The notes beneath the pieces are model-generated. The model saw nothing but the letters and a program-made list of their open reading frames with translations. It had not been told where the DNA came from and made no database searches. Shown one piece after another: positions 1 through 11,470 of a DNA stretch of 64,000 nt. A program made the position numbers and the translations under genes. The DNA is taken from positions 864,001 to 928,000 of the forward strand of contig CAJNDS010000069.1 in assembly GCA_905221605.1 (NCBI GenBank), written 5' to 3'. The DNA is from Symbiodinium natans. Lineage: Eukaryota; Sar; Dinophyceae; Suessiales; Symbiodiniaceae. Position 1 is the first letter of the stretch. Each line of letters opens with the position of its first letter.

Positions 1-408
1 TGGGAGCTAGCTGGGAGCTGGGAGCTGCCCTTCTCGAGTGATGTCGGCATGCTGTCCCATCCGCAACAAGATCCCAACCGTAAAACGCACTAAGCCCAAA
101 CCGAAAACGCTAAACCCCTGAACCGAACCTGAAGAAGCCTAAACCGCCGAAGCCGATGAGGGATTCGCCCCATGGGTAGCCTTGTCTGTTGGGCGTCCTT
201 AAGGGTTTGGGGTTGAGGGTTCAGGGTTTAGGGTTTAGGGTTTCGGCCAACCAAACAAACATTGTTTGGGGATTTACGTTTTGGGGTGCACTGCGGATTG
301 ATCGAAAGGACTTTGCAGGAGGTATTCCATTTGAGAAGGCCTGAAACCATAAGCCCCTGAACCCTAAACCCGAAACCCTCAACCCTAAACCCTACCAAAC
401 ACATGCTT

Positions 409-470
409 TCAAGAACTGTCCAGGGCCGCGGACTCCTTTGCCAGGAAGTGCTTGAGGTCCTTGGTGGTGC
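409..470 (-). CDS. Short 3'-exon-like island
   Basis: After a possible acceptor (GCTGAG, AG at 472-471) the minus strand reads a clean frame, TTKDLKHFLAKESAALDSS, and then a TGA stop at 411-409. The island is flanked by CCCTAAA filler on one side and TTTAGGG filler on the other. The composition is that of a soluble, amphipathic protein end. The family is not recognised. It could be the last exon of a minus-strand gene whose other exons lie at higher coordinates, or an isolated relic. Confidence 0.35.
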
Positions 471-903
471 CTCAGCGCTGGGGGCCCTCTGGCAGTGGGT
501 TCAGGGGTTTAGGGGTTTAGGGGGTTTAGGGGTTTAGGGGATTAGGGGTTTAGAGTTTAGGGTTTAGGCGGAGGGTTCGGAAGTGACTATGAGACTTGAT
601 GTTGAGGGTTGAGTGCTGGATCCAGGTTGAGGGCCTTGGGCAACCCGTGGCAGTCCGACATCCCACTCCTATTGAGCGGCTTTCAACAGAATTCCTATAG
701 AGACACAGGGAAAGTAGGATTCCCAACCCCTCAAAGGGTGATTGTTCTTTATTTTGATTTTTTGGGGGGAAGGGGGGATGGGCTTGAGGGTTTGGGGTTC
801 AGGGTTTAGATGTTCGATGGTTTGAGTCTGCCGGTGGGAAGGGGACCTTGCCAGATCCTTAGAGAATCCTAAACCCCTAGGTCCTGAACCCTGAAACCCA
901 GGT

Positions 904-1020
904 CCCATTCAGGTTGCGGGTGCCAAGGGGCTGCTGGCCGAAAAGCTCCTGGTGAGCCGCCGCCCAGAGTCGGTAGAAATCGTCACATCCACGCCACCAT
1001 CCATGGCTTCGAGGTGGTTC
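904..1020 (-). other. Coding-like island, frame ambiguous
   Basis: This heptamer-free GC-rich island is open in two minus-strand frames that both look protein-like. One reads CDDFYRLWAAAHQELFGQQ. The other starts at an ATG and reads MDGGVDVTISTDSGRRLTRS before a stop. Composition and position between filler blocks resemble the other exon islands, but I cannot choose the frame and recognise no family. Confidence 0.25.
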
Positions 1021-1152
1021 GGGCTTGGGGTTTAGGGTTCAGTCTTTAGGGTGTAGGGTTTGGGCGGTTCAGGGTTCAGGGTTCAGGGTTTAGGGTTTAG
1101 GGTTTCGGGTTTCGGGTTTCGGGTTTAGGGTTTAGGGTTTAGGGTTTAGGGT

Positions 1153-1191
<39 letters not shown>

Positions 1192-1813
1192 GGTTTAGGG
1201 GGTTTGGTAAATCCAAGTGGGGTCAACTCTCGCAGGTTTATCTTGGGGGGGCTCAGGAGGTTTAGCATTCGGCTTTTAAGTTGTCGCGTGGTTTGGGAGA
1301 CAAGGGCGGAGGGTTTGGGACTTGGGGAATTTAGGGTTTGGGGTTTAGGGTTTAAGGTTTAGGGTTTAGAGTTCAGGCTTCAGGCTTCAGTTTAGTGCGA
1401 GCTTCCAAGGCTCTTGGCAATCGCCAACCGCACATGCAGGAGCCAAGTCGCTACCGAAATGAAACGGGCTCAGGGCTTGGGGCTGAGGGATTAGGAGCTT
1501 GCTCCCTAAAGATCTAAACCCGAGACCCTAAAGCCTTAAATGGGCTTCAGTGTCCCGGCGTAGAAACCTCTCGGCAGCTGGGTCCTTTGCCAGAAGACGC
1601 AGTCCGGGCAGCTAAGGAGTTCCAAGCCCGACCCCTTAACAGACCCGACACTTAAACTCTAGGCTCGATACCCTCAACTTCACCCTAAACCCCCCATAAA
1701 GACCGAGTCTGGCTGAGCCATTCCCGAGAAGCCCGCCCGCCCCCCCCCCCCCGCCACCCCCGCCAAGTAAGAGGGAGGTTGCCGGGGTTCAGGGCTCTCA
1801 AAGCACTGAGGCA

Positions 1814-1844
<31 letters not shown>

Positions 1845-3379
1845 TTCCCTATATATATATATATATATATATCTCCAGATATATATATATATATACACAT
1901 GGTTTGAGGGTTTAGGGCTTAGGGTTCAGCTTTTAGGGCTTAGGGGCTAGGGTACAAGCACTTTCTGTTCTCGCCTGCACCTGCACCTGCTCACTCCGCT
2001 TGGCGGGGTGCCGTTGCCTCTTTCTCAGCTGCCCCGCTTCTCTTGACAAAGCAGTTGTTGTTGGTTTAGGGGTTCGGGGGACTCTTTTCATGAGGGCTTA
2101 GGGTTTCGCCTTTGGGACTTAGGCTCTGGTGCGTAGGGTTTCTCAGGTTTAGGGGGTAATAAATTGGGGTGGCTTATCATTCGGCTCCTTTGGACGCCTA
2201 GACCTTCAAGGGTTCTAGGGTCTTCGGGGCTGATTTAGGAGTCGAGTTCCGCGTTTTTGGGCTTTAGGGGCGAGTCTTCCCTAGATGGTCGTAAACCCTC
2301 AAAACCTCTGGAACCACAAACCTATTTGCCTAAGAAGCCCTGAAAAGTGAAAGAGGATAATCAATGAATAATCCCTTTATTGAACTTATGCAGAAGAACA
2401 TCTTTTTTTCTTTTGAGGGGGGTTCTCAAGCAAATAGTCCTAATCCCGATATATCCTGGACACTCTAAAACTTCAACCGTCGGCTCAGGGTTGTGCAGGC
2501 CTTTTTGGGTTGAGGGCTTTCGGTAGTTTCCGGTCGAGGGTTTGGGGTTTAGGGCTTGATTTGGGCAATGGGAGCAGCTGTGGTACCAGAGTTTTCGACT
2601 TCTGTTTCACAGATGCCTCTCACAGGATGTGCCGCGCGTAGGGCCCTCAAACCCAACAAAGGTATTCGGAAAGCACGAAACCTCAAAATGAAACCTGTCA
2701 ACCATAGGTTTAGGCCTGCACCCTAAACCCTGCACCCTAAACCCTAAACCTTCAAACCCTACACACACACACACCAACATTCCTAATGTTAGGGTCTGCA
2801 CGCCCCAAACCCCTTAATCCATCAAACCCCGAAATCCGAAAACCCCAAAACCCCGAAACCCCAAAACTCCAAAAGCCCTACAAGCCTAAGCCCTGAAGCC
2901 CCAAAACCGTAAACCCAGGGGTACTTGCCCCAATGGGAGGCAAGGGCCCGCGCGAATTAAAGCTCCGAGGGACCAGACTGACTCTTCTCACAGCGTACCC
3001 CGGGAACCAAGCGACCGGTCTGGGTCAGAGAAAGAAAAAGCCTTGAAAATTCTGCTGGCCAGATACCTGTCTGCCCTCGACCCTGATTACCGAAACCCTA
3101 AACCCTAAACCCTAAACCCCAAACCCTAAACCCCAAGCCCTAAACCCTAAACCCTTAGAGTTTGTGGCAAGCAGGCTCGGAGTTTCATAGAGAGCCCTTA
3201 CAAGTCGGGAGCGACTCAACCACTGAGCCTCAACCGCCCTCCCAATTAGGGTCTTGGGCTTAGGGTTTAGGGTTCAGGGTTTAGGGTTTAGGGATTAGGG
3301 ATTCGGGTTTAGGGTTTAGGGTTGATCATTTAGGGTTTAGGGGGCTCCTCAGGCCCCGAATGGCACGCTAAATCTTGAT

Positions 3380-3705
3380 CTAGCCAGCAGCACAGAAGTT
3401 GTCTGTATCAGTTATCGGCCACCACAATCGTGCATTCCCTTGGCCATAGTATCGTGGTGTCGCACACAAGCCCAACATATAGTTCAGGCCGTTGATGAAG
3501 AAGATGAGAGCCAAGATGGTGTGCAGCTGCACTGCCGCGCTGACGACGAAGTGCATCCAGAAAGGCAGTGTGTCGTAGGTCATGCCGAGCTGATATGCGA
3601 AGTCAAAAGCCGCTAAGATGCGATCGTACTCTTCCTTGACAGAAGTAGCTCTAGTCACCTCGTCCGAGGGGATGACGGACGATACCCTTCCTGCCTCGAA
3701 ATCGC
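3380..3705 (-). CDS. Membrane-protein exon, family unknown
   Basis: A frame of about 107 residues runs from a TTTGCAG acceptor (exon start at 3705) to a TAG stop at 3380. The first part is polar and acidic (SDEVTRATSVKEEYDRI). A hydrophobic segment of about 30 residues follows (FWMHFVVSAAVQLHTILALI) and leads into a short tail rich in aromatic residues (RYYGQGNARLWWPITDTDNF). The loop-helix-loop pattern with a TPR motif after the helix is loosely like a polycystin or other cation-channel transmembrane unit, but that is only an impression. The open frame continues upstream without an ATG that looks like a start, so this is probably a 3' exon. It is the longest heptamer-free coding stretch in the first 10 kb. 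Confidence 0.45.
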
Positions 3706-5520
3706 CTGCAAACATATGCCTTCGGCGTCGGCCCAAACGTAGACCGGTACACCTCGGCGCACAAGCTCTCTCGCCTAGAAGATGAAGCCTTGCACTGCTT
3801 CCTTGTACATCACAGGTTCAAGATTGGTATAACTTGTCCAGCACCCTAAACCCAATGAGCCCGAACTGGTCAGACGGCTTAGCAGAACTAGGGGTGAGAA
3901 AAGCCCGAACATGTTTTTTGAAACTGCTCTCTACCCTAAACCCTAAACCTGCAACCCTGAAACCTTGCCCCTCAACCTGAAATCTGCAGGGGTGCGGGGT
4001 TTAGGGCTTGGCGGTCTGGGGTGAGGGTTTAATGTCAAGGGTTAAGGGTTTGGGGTGGCGGTTTTTGGGGGGGTGCGGGCTTTGATTTTCCAAGGCACTG
4101 TAGGATGAGGCAGCAGAAGTCTTCCAGGAGCTGTGCGAGGAACATGGCCAACCTTTGCTGTTCTCGGGCAACCCTGAGCACAAACCGCAACCCCACACCC
4201 CGAGGCAGACGACCACGTGCGGGCAAAAGAAGAGCTGGTTGATATGTCTCGGGCTTCTGAAATGAAGTTCCTATCAGCAATCTTCTTGGTGCGACACGCA
4301 AGCTCCAAACCTCATGCTTATCTATTGTGTTTTTGTTGAGTACTTTGTACAATCCAAAACACAATTCAAAAATGACAACATGTTTACATTCCAATAATGT
4401 TGTGTTGGATATTTCGAACAATGAGTTGAACCATTTGGTGATACAGTACTAGGCAAATGCAATCCAATTGTTACACCCCAAACAGCCCAAACCTCTAATC
4501 CCCGAAAGCCAGACTCAAACTGGAAACCCGAAACCCTAACACCCTAAACCCTACCCCCTAACCCTAAACCCCAAACCCTAAACCCTTAACAGGGCTCTTG
4601 GGGTCTTGGGAGGTGCTCTCCGAGAAGCACGGCCAAGCCGACGCCCGTCTGCGAGTTGGACAAGACCTGGCGGGGGTTAAGGGGTTTAGGGTTTAGGGTC
4701 TAGGGTTTCGGTTTCGGGTTTCGGGTTTCGGGTTTCGGGTGCAAGGTTGTAGGGCTTGGGGTGTAGGGTTTCAGGGTTTAGGGTTTCAGAGTTTAGGTTT
4801 AGGGTTTGAGGGTTTGAGGGCTTAGGGGGTTTTTAGTAGTTGAGGGGGGTGTAGGACTCGGCTCGAGTTGAGTTTCAGATTTAGGGCTGCCGGGGCTTTC
4901 GAGGTGTGTGAGGGGGGGGGAGGGGTTAGGGTTCCAGGATCTAGGGTTGGGAAAAGAGGGGTTTCGGGTTTAGGGCTGCAGCAACTGGACACGTCTTGCC
5001 CACTACATGACAGTGCTGTGACTTTTACACACTGACTTCATTCCAAATCGGCCATATGGGGGTCTCCGAAAGCAGGGGTACCCTGTTTTGGGGTTCCAAG
5101 AATTTGGTATTCTGGTACAGTATTTTGGGGGCATAGGGGTGCCCCCAGTCTGGGAACCCCTAAACCCAAAACCGTAAACCATTCTATCAGTTCGCAGGGG
5201 CCACAGAGGAGGAAATGGCACCAGCTCCCTGAACCCAAACCCCTAAACCTGGGAGGTAAGGACGAAACCCTAAACCCTAAACCCCTAAACCCTAAACCCC
5301 TAGACCCTAGACCCTAAACGCACGGGGTAAAGGACAATGAGGGGATTTCGGCTTCTGCACTTTAAGGTCTTGGGAGAGGGTTTTGGGGTTGTGGGGGTTT
5401 AGGTTTTAGGGTTTCGGGGTTTTGGGGTTTAGGGTTTAAGGGTTTGGGGGTTTGGGGGTTTAGGATTTAGGGGTTTGGTTTAGGGGTTTCGGGTTTGGGG
5501 TTTGGGGTTCTGGGCTCGGA

Positions 5521-5616
5521 GCCGTTCCCACGGGCCTTGCCGAGCGCACAGAAGCGCGCGCAGAAGATCGCGAGGACGGCGAAAAACCTGACAAGGGGAG
5601 CAGGGCCGAGGGCCAT
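5521..5616 (-). CDS. Signal-peptide-like first exon
   Basis: An ATG at 5616 opens a minus-strand frame beginning MALGPAPLVRFFAVLAIF and continuing with CARFCALGKARGNGSEP before entering telomere-like filler. The start, a positive residue, a hydrophobic core of about 12 residues and small residues near a possible cleavage site form a good N-terminal signal peptide or signal anchor. The downstream donor is not clear. It is probably the first coding exon of a secreted or membrane protein; the product is unknown. Confidence 0.4.
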
Positions 5617-7861
5617 CCCTGGAACTCCATATGTACGTAGGGTTTAGGGTTTCGGGTTTACGGTGTCGCATTTAGGGTAAACATAAATTTGGGGTTTAGG
5701 GCTTAGGGAAATTTTATTTGCTGCACCCACATGCGTTGCGGCTGATGCAAGTAGCATAGGGTTTAGGGCTTTAGGTTTAGGTGAGGGTTTAGGGTCTATA
5801 GGCTTTATAGGGTTTATAGGGTTTTAGGGGTTTTTAGGGTTTTTAGGGTTTTTAGGGTTTAGACAATTTCTACCGTAAGCCCTAAACATGAAACCCTAGA
5901 CCCGAAACACTAAACCCTGAACCTTCAATTTTGACCTTTATGCCCTAGAGCGTCAACCCTCAACCCTCAACCCTAAAACCCCAAACCCCAAACCCGAGAA
6001 CCACCTAACCCTTAAAACCTTCAGTCCTGAGCTTGATAAACCCTAGACCCTGAACCCTCAATCCTAAACCTGGCGACGGGCCCAGGGCTTACACCTTAGG
6101 GCCTATATGGGAACTACAGGGCTTTGGGTTTTGAGTTGAGGGTTTAGGGTTGAGACTTTGGGGAGAAGGCTTCGGGTTGGAGCCTTAAAGCCTCAGCCCT
6201 CAGCCCTAAACCCTGAACCCTGACCCCCAAGAGGGACTCTAATTATCCGCCTGGGGTAGCTCATGCTCCACTTTGAGTCGTGGAGCAGCACCCTGGCATG
6301 TCCGGTGTCTGAGCTGTGGCTTCGGGTTTTGGGATTAGGCGTTCGGGTTTCAGGTTTAGGGCCTTAGGGTGCTAAGGTAGAGGGCTTGCGGTTTAGGGTT
6401 TACTGTTTGTAGGGGGGGTAGGGTGTAAAGGTCGAGGGTTCAATTAAGGTGGGTTTAGGCAATATAGGGTTCAGGGTTCAGGGCTTAAGGTCTAGGATTA
6501 AGGGAGGGGAGAAGGCAGGGGGCTAAGCCCTGGAACGTTCCCATTAGGCGTTTGGTCAGGTTGTTTTTGGGGTTGCTTCTGCCCCTTGACTGCAAGAAGG
6601 CTGCATACACCCTGAACCCCCAAACCCTTGACCCTGAACCCGAAACCCAAACACCCTCAAACACGAAACCCTGACCTCGAAAATTCCTAAACCCCCCATC
6701 CTTGTAATGGGTGGGAACAGCCCAAGCAGGGTGGGAATGTAGGGCTCACGGTTTAGGGTTTGGGGGCTTCAGTTTCTGGGCTTGGGGTTCAAGGTTCAGG
6801 GTTTGGGGTTTGGGGCCTGTGGTTGAGACTCAGTGTCTATAGGACTCGAAGTGTCGCGCCGGCTTAGGGTTTGGGGTTTAGGGTCCGTACACGCAGGCCT
6901 ACACCGCGAGGGGGCCAGCCAGCCGCACGTCATCACATCCCAAAGCCTCCCAAAGCGCGGTCTCTAAGAGCTTGGAGCTTAGAGCTTACGGCTTTGGGGC
7001 TTTGGGGCCTTGGGCCTTTGGGCCTTTGGGGCTGAAGGTTAGGATCCCCCAGGCTGTCACTTGGCAGCTGGAGGGCATAGGGGTTTCAGGGTTTGGAATC
7101 CTTTCAAGGGGCTTAAGAGGGTTTTACGGCTGAGGAGGGTTGATGGCTTTGGGGCGGTGGACTCGAACCCCCAGAGCATGGAGCCGCACAGAGTGGCCGA
7201 GGATGGTATCCCTTTAGAGGCTTAGGGTTTAGGGATTTAAGGGGGTTGAGGGTTTAGCGTAAGGCTCAGAAACCCGAATCCCGAAAGCGCACCTTGTGGG
7301 ACTTAGAAAAACTGGAACCTTCAAACTCCACGCCACATGATGTTCGGACTCCAGGGTTTAAGTTGAAGCGTTCTGGGTTTAGAGGGAGGGCTTAGGGTTT
7401 ATAGAAGAAACCCTGCAGACCCTTTTGGAGGTTTTTTTGGGGTTCTCGGATTTTTAAGGCAAACCCCTAAACCCCCCTTGGGGCTTGGTGGCTTTTGAAC
7501 GCTTGGTGTGTCGGGTTTCGGCGACTGAGTGCCCCCTGTTAGCTTTTGATTTCTATTTGGGTTTAGGGTTTAGGGTTTAGGGTTTAAGGGCTTCTTTGGT
7601 TCTAGGGGGTTTTGGGGTGGGAGGGTTAGGGATTTAGGGTTTTGGGTTGGCGCACGGCCTATCCAACAGTCCCGTCCGCGCCACAATGTTCCTCAGGAGG
7701 CTTTTGCGGGCTTGAGGTTTGGAGCGTAAGAACTTTAAACCGAAGGGTTGAGGGTGTAGGATTAAGGGGAATTTTCGGATGTCGGGGTTTTTGTGGGCTG
7801 TGTTCCAAGATTGACTCCGAGTTGAAAAGCCGTTTAGGGTCTAGGGTTTAGGATCCAAGGT

Positions 7862-7948
7862 TTGGCGCGCAGGGTTGTGGGAGGGATTCCAATGACAGAA
7901 GTCTTTCTGTGCTGTCGGACGAACCTCGACACATCACCACTTGGATGT
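7862..7948 (-). CDS. Exon-like island
   Basis: A GTTGCAG acceptor (AG at 7950-7949) precedes a minus-strand frame reading IQVVMCRGSSDSTERLLSLE and ending near 7862 where filler resumes. The frame is well balanced and does not look like an antisense shadow. The family is not recognised. Confidence 0.35.
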
Positions 7949-8087
7949 CTGCAACACCTACACCCCGTTGCTTAGAGCCTCGGAGCCCTACAGCCTCGAA
8001 TGTCCTCAGGTTCTGGGTCCGAGTTCGGGGCGTAAACCCACGAAACCCGAAACCCGAAACCCTAAGTGTCCCATGCGCCAAGTCAGT

Positions 8088-8153
8088 TCAAAGCCACCAG
8101 AAGGTTCCAGCCGCCACAGGAACCAAGTACTCCCAGTAGCTGTCGCTGTCGAC
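8088..8153 (-). CDS. Hydrophobic exon-like island with stop
   Basis: After a CCCATAG acceptor (AG at 8155-8154) the minus strand reads VDSDSYWEYLVPVAAGTFWW, one more leucine and a TGA at 8090-8088. The segment looks like the start of a transmembrane helix. The stop may be an intron read-through and not the protein end. The plus strand is also open here (VPCAKSVQSHQKVPAATGTK), so strand choice is uncertain. Confidence 0.3.
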   Translation of the reverse strand, partial: VDSDSYWEYLVPVAAGTFWWL

Positions 8154-8229
8154 CTATGGGGTAAGCCAGAGTTCAGGGTTTAGGGTTTAGGGCTATACAC
8201 AGGTTTAAGGCTTGGGGTGTAGGGTCTGA

Positions 8230-8292
8230 GGTGGGAGAGTGGGTCGATGGGGCGAAGTGCTTCATCTCCAACCCACGGAGGCGTGTGAGGTC
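8230..8292 (-). CDS. Exon-like island
   Basis: A pyrimidine-rich acceptor GGATTTCTACAG (AG at 8294-8293) is followed in the minus strand by DLTRLRGLEMKHFAPSTHSP, which then runs into CCCTAAA-type filler. The open frame extends upstream of the acceptor as well, so the exon could be longer. No family is recognised. Confidence 0.35.
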
Positions 8293-8847
8293 CTGTAGAA
8301 ATCCGACATGTAAGCCAACAGACGCCAAAATCACACATCCCTGGGCAGAACTCCTAATTCCCGCCCCCTGCAGCTGAACCCTACAAATGAGCCAGTCCAC
8401 CTTTCCTGGAGTAAGGAATCTAAACTGTCAGCGAAAAGCTGAAGATAAAATGAAAAGGCCAAAAAGCTCGAGACCCCAAACCCCCAACCCTACACCCTAA
8501 CCCCCCATCCCTAACTCCCTAACTGGGTTTGGGGCTTAGGGTTTGGGACTTGGGGAGGTTCAGAGGGTTAAGGCTTGAGTATTGCCTGTGCTTCTACTAC
8601 GCCGCATGCAAGACTGCATAAACCCTAACCCTAAACCCGCCTAAACCCGAAGCCTAAACCCCAATCTTGCCCTGAAACTGAGCAACGCACTCAAAGCCAC
8701 AAGAACCTACCTCCGGAGCCCTACATCCCACAGCCACGAGCTCAAACCAACCCTGAACCCCCAAACCTCCCAAAAAAAACACTACCACAAAACCCCCTAA
8801 ACCCTAAACCCTAAACTCTAACCCTAAAACCTCAACCCTCAACCCAA

Positions 8848-8931
8848 AGGTCCTAAGATACTGAACGAAGCCACGTTGACAACACCGTACAGGATGGAAA
8901 CCATGCGGGCTGCTTCACCTGAGCTCGATAA
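8848..8931 (-). CDS. Membrane-protein exon-like island
   Basis: The acceptor CTCTCACAG (AG at 8933-8932) leads into LSSSGEAARMVSILYGVVNV and then ASFSILGP. The second half is hydrophobic with small residues, as in a transporter helix. It is bounded on both sides by heptamer filler. Its relation to the other hydrophobic minus-strand islands at 11.5, 12.4 and 15-17.6 kb is suggestive but unproven. Confidence 0.4.
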
Positions 8932-9392
8932 CTGTGAGAGTGTTTGTGCTTTAGGGTTTAGGGTGTAGGGCTTTAGGGTTTAGGGTTTGTTTAGGGCTTT
9001 GGGTTTGATAATGGGGCTATGATTCCTCCCTTAGCCCCCCGCGTGGGGAAAACGACACTCCGCCACTGCGCAAGTGCGTTGAGCATCCGTGTGGTGGGTT
9101 AGAGTGGCTCAGGGTTTAGGGTTGGGTAGACCCCCTTAACAGTTAAACGCTAGACCCTAACCATAAAACACTAGACTCCCTAAACGGCTCGTGGTTGAAG
9201 CCGCTGGTTTAGGTCCGGGTACCCAACCCCGAATGCAACTGTCCAGTAAGGCTTTGGGGTTCAGGTATAAGCCCGAACCCTGAACCCTAAACCCCTAAAC
9301 CCCTAGAACCCTAAACCCTAAACTCCCTAAAACCCTAAACTCAAAAACCCCTAACCCCGAAAAAAACCCCTAGGGCCCGAAAGACCTTCCAG

Positions 9393-9476
9393 CCATCCAC
9401 CTGGGACCTGTCCTTCATTTTTGGCTGCAGCCCTGGCACCGTGGGCTTGGACCCCAGCGATGGCCGCGGAAGCTAA
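9393..9476 (+). CDS. 3'-exon-like island
   Basis: The frame opens directly after a CTTCCAG acceptor (AG at 9391-9392) and reads PSTWDLSFIFGCSPGTVGLD, then PSDGRGS and a TAA at 9474-9476. Plus-strand frame, acceptor and stop agree. The aromatic, Gly/Cys-rich pattern could be an extracellular beta-sandwich fragment, but no family can be named. Confidence 0.4.
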   Translation, partial: PSTWDLSFIFGCSPGTVGLDPSDGRGS

Positions 9477-10401
9477 CTCGCCTGCTGTAGGGTTGCCCTT
9501 TAAACCCTAAACCCCGAAACCCTCAACCCACTAAACCTTTTTTGGGTTAAGGGCTTAAGTTTTCGGATTTTGACTCAGCGCGTGGGGTTCGGGAGGGGGG
9601 GGGCAGGGTCCGAACCCCAAATCCCAGCCCCACCAAGCGACCCCAATGCTTGGGGTTCAGGAGCTGTCGAGGTTTGCTCGTACTTGGGGTCTTAGGCGTT
9701 TGGGAGTTCACGAACTTAAGCCCTGAACACTTGACCTGCAGGGTTTCTCACGAAACCCCCAAAACCCTCGAGAAACCCAAGGGTGGCGCCTTGCGGCGAG
9801 TGCGCGAAGGCTTGCCTTGCGGCTTTCTGGGTGACGTAGCCTCGCGTGAAGGCCTGGGCGCCCCCATGGACTGAGAGCCCGTGAGGTCCCATGGGGTCTT
9901 AGGTATAGGGTCTTAGGGCTTGTAGGGTCTTAGGGGCGTAGGGCTGTAGGGCTGTAGGGGCTGGGCTTTTTAGAGTTTTTAGGGCTTTAGGGCACCGATT
10001 CCAGAAGATGAGCTACCTCGGAATCCTAAACTATTCAAACCCCTTTATATATGTATATACCCTAAGCTCAAAACCCTAAACTCAAACCCTAAACCCTAAA
10101 CCCTAAACCCTAAACCCCAAAACCCTAACCCTACAACTTGGGTTTGTTGCAGTGCTTGCAGTTCGGGGCTTCGGCGCGGGCTTGGTTGAGGGTTTAGGGC
10201 TTGGGGGTTTACATAGGGTTAGGGTTTAGGATTTGGGGGTCACAAAGGGCTGAGGGTTTAGAGTTTGAGGTGCTCATGCTTGGAGACACTGCAGCTGTGG
10301 ACTTCGCAGAGAGATGTTGGGGACTTTGGTGCTTGATGGCTTGAGAGTTCAGCGTGTGGGGATTAGGGTTTGGGCTTTTAAGGATTTAGGCTTCAGGGTT
10401 T

Positions 10402-10557
10402 ATGGTTGAGCTTCGAATGGAAATCCAGTTCCAACTAAGACTTACATTTGCCACGCAAAAGCATTCAGAGATGACATGGTACACCGTCTTGTGCTTCCAC
10501 GATGTCACGCTTTGGGCTTGGGGCATTTACCAACTTATTTCTTTATATGATTCTTGA
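10402..10557 (+). CDS. Small 51-residue ORF or exon
   Basis: An ATG at 10402 opens a frame to TGA at 10555-10557, beginning MVELRMEIQFQLRLTFATQK and ending in an aromatic stretch (WYTVLCFHDVTLWAWGIYQL). It contains no telomere-like repeat although it is flanked by it, and ends at the AT-rich tract. It could be a complete small protein or the final exon of a plus-strand gene. The function is not recognised. Confidence 0.35.
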   Translation: MVELRMEIQFQLRLTFATQKHSEMTWYTVLCFHDVTLWAWGIYQLISLYDS

Positions 10558-10860
10558 TGTACTTATGCATGTATCTATTCATTGATTCATATTTGTATTT
10601 CTACTTATATTTATATTATACTGTATTCATTTTCGCTTATATTTTCTATATATATATATTGTCTTATTTGTATGCAAATATATATATATATATATGTATG
10701 TGCATATTTATAGAATTGCTTTTATTTATACTTGTATTTTTTGCATTTATATAAATATATATATATATGTATATATATGAATATTTTACATGAATATTTC
10801 TCAAGGTACTGTATTTGTATTTCTATTCTAGTGTATATTTATATGTGCTTTTTGTGTTTC
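10558..10860. repeat. AT-rich low-complexity tract
   Basis: About 300 bp of TATA, ATTTAT and TTTGTATTT repeats, in sharp contrast with the GC-rich surroundings. It includes (AT)n runs near 10645-10660, 10678-10696 and 10751-10780. An open frame across it encodes only Tyr/Phe/Ile/Leu low complexity and is not credible as a gene. Confidence 0.8.
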
Positions 10861-10964
10861 TTTACAGTGGGCTTTTGTTGGGGGTGTACATAAGGCTTGA
10901 GAGTTTGGGGGTTGCGGAACCCTAAGCCTCAACACCTTAAATTCTAAAGGTAACGCCGTACATT

Positions 10965-11300
10965 GCGGAAGCGAGGTTTTCGACACTTGCCGAGTGCTTG
11001 CTTTTTGAAGGCTTTTTTCGGGCGAGAACATTGCACACAGGCGTTCTTGTGCTTATGTTGTACAAAGAGGCAAAAATGTGCACAGAGAGGCAAACATGCT
11101 GCAAATGCCAGTGTGTTCGGCATTTTCGCCAAAGGCATGAACGTTTGTGACCGCGTGTCTTGTTCCACAATTCGCTGTACATGTTGTATAGAGAAGCAAA
11201 TGTGTTGTAAACACCAGTGCTTTGGGGATCTTAGCCAAGGGTATGAACGCTTGTAACCGCGTGTCTTGTTCCATAAACAGCCTTGGCAAACCGCTGCAAA
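10965..11300. repeat. 106-bp tandem repeat, about 2.5 copies
   Basis: The block ACCGCGTGTCTTGTTCCA occurs at 11150 and again at 11256. The upstream parts of each unit also match: AAAGGCATGAACG against AAGGGTATGAACG, and GAGGCAAA-type against GAGAAGCAAA-type segments. The period is 106 bp, and a third, more diverged unit precedes 11040. A period not divisible by three, and open frames that merely reflect the repeat, argue against coding. Confidence 0.6.
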
Positions 11301-11353
11301 TGCCCCTGTTTTGTGCAAGGTCGCCATATGAATGGACACTATTACCCGCCCCC

Positions 11354-11380
11354 AACCCCCCCCCCCCCCCCCCCCCCCGC
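11354..11380. repeat. Poly-C run
   Basis: A homopolymer-like run of about 20 C residues. Similar C or G runs occur at 1740-1752 and 17100-17109. It marks no gene boundary that I can see. Confidence 0.8.
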
Positions 11381-11390
11381 CAAAAAACTA

Positions 11391-11453
11391 GAGAAACAAC
11401 CTTACACATGCAAAGCCCTCGGGTCCGCAATGGAAGGCGTTAGCCTAAAGCAG
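11391..11453 (+). CDS. Exon-like island with GT donor
   Basis: The plus strand reads KQPYTCKALGSAMEGVSLKQ and then meets CAG|GTAAGG, a strong canonical 5' splice site (GT at 11454). The frame starts in the sequence after the poly-C run. This is one of the clearest donor sites in the mosaic and supports plus-strand transcription here. The product is unknown. Confidence 0.4.
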
Positions 11454-11470
11454 GTAAGGAGTTTAGGGTC

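Larger units (their letters stand above)
1..3379. repeat. Telomere-like heptamer filler with coding islands, block 1
   Basis: Degenerate TTTAGGG/CCCTAAA heptamers fill most of this stretch and switch orientation every 50-200 bp, for example CCCTAAA at 350-396 and TTTAGGG at 500-570. A cleaner TTGAGGG variant array lies at 1147-1192. An (AT)n tract with two short interruptions lies at 1815-1900 and a C-run at 1740-1752. Between the heptamers are islands free of them that read as short minus-strand coding pieces: 409-470, 904-1020, about 1395-1460, 1560-1625, 1985-2060, 2560-2640 and 2960-3075. Only the first is listed separately. No complete gene is visible. Confidence 0.75.
3706..10540. repeat. 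Telomere-like heptamer filler with coding islands, block 2
   Basis: The filler resembles block 1, with heptamers in both orientations, a run of six near-perfect CCCTAAA units at 10080-10125, and stretches decayed to GGGTTTC, GGGCTTA or TTTTAGGG. Islands on the minus strand without their own entry include about 4080-4420 (open in all three frames), 6249-6325, 6903-6975, 7160-7215, 7270-7355 and 7660-7735. Plus-strand ones include 4600-4672, 5190-5238 and 10262-10345. Most are 50-100 bp and have either an AG acceptor-like border or an immediate stop after the open frame. Confidence 0.7.

Noticed and set aside
3165-3240. A tRNA-like gene on the minus strand
   Set aside because: GGCTCAGTGGTTGAG resembles an A box and an ACTTGTAAG loop is present, but there is no B box, and the acceptor ends do not pair.
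7150-7215. A tRNA gene from a GGTTCGAGTCC B box on the minus strand
   Set aside because: There is no A box at the right distance, the T stem does not pair properly, and the same bases form part of a credible coding island.
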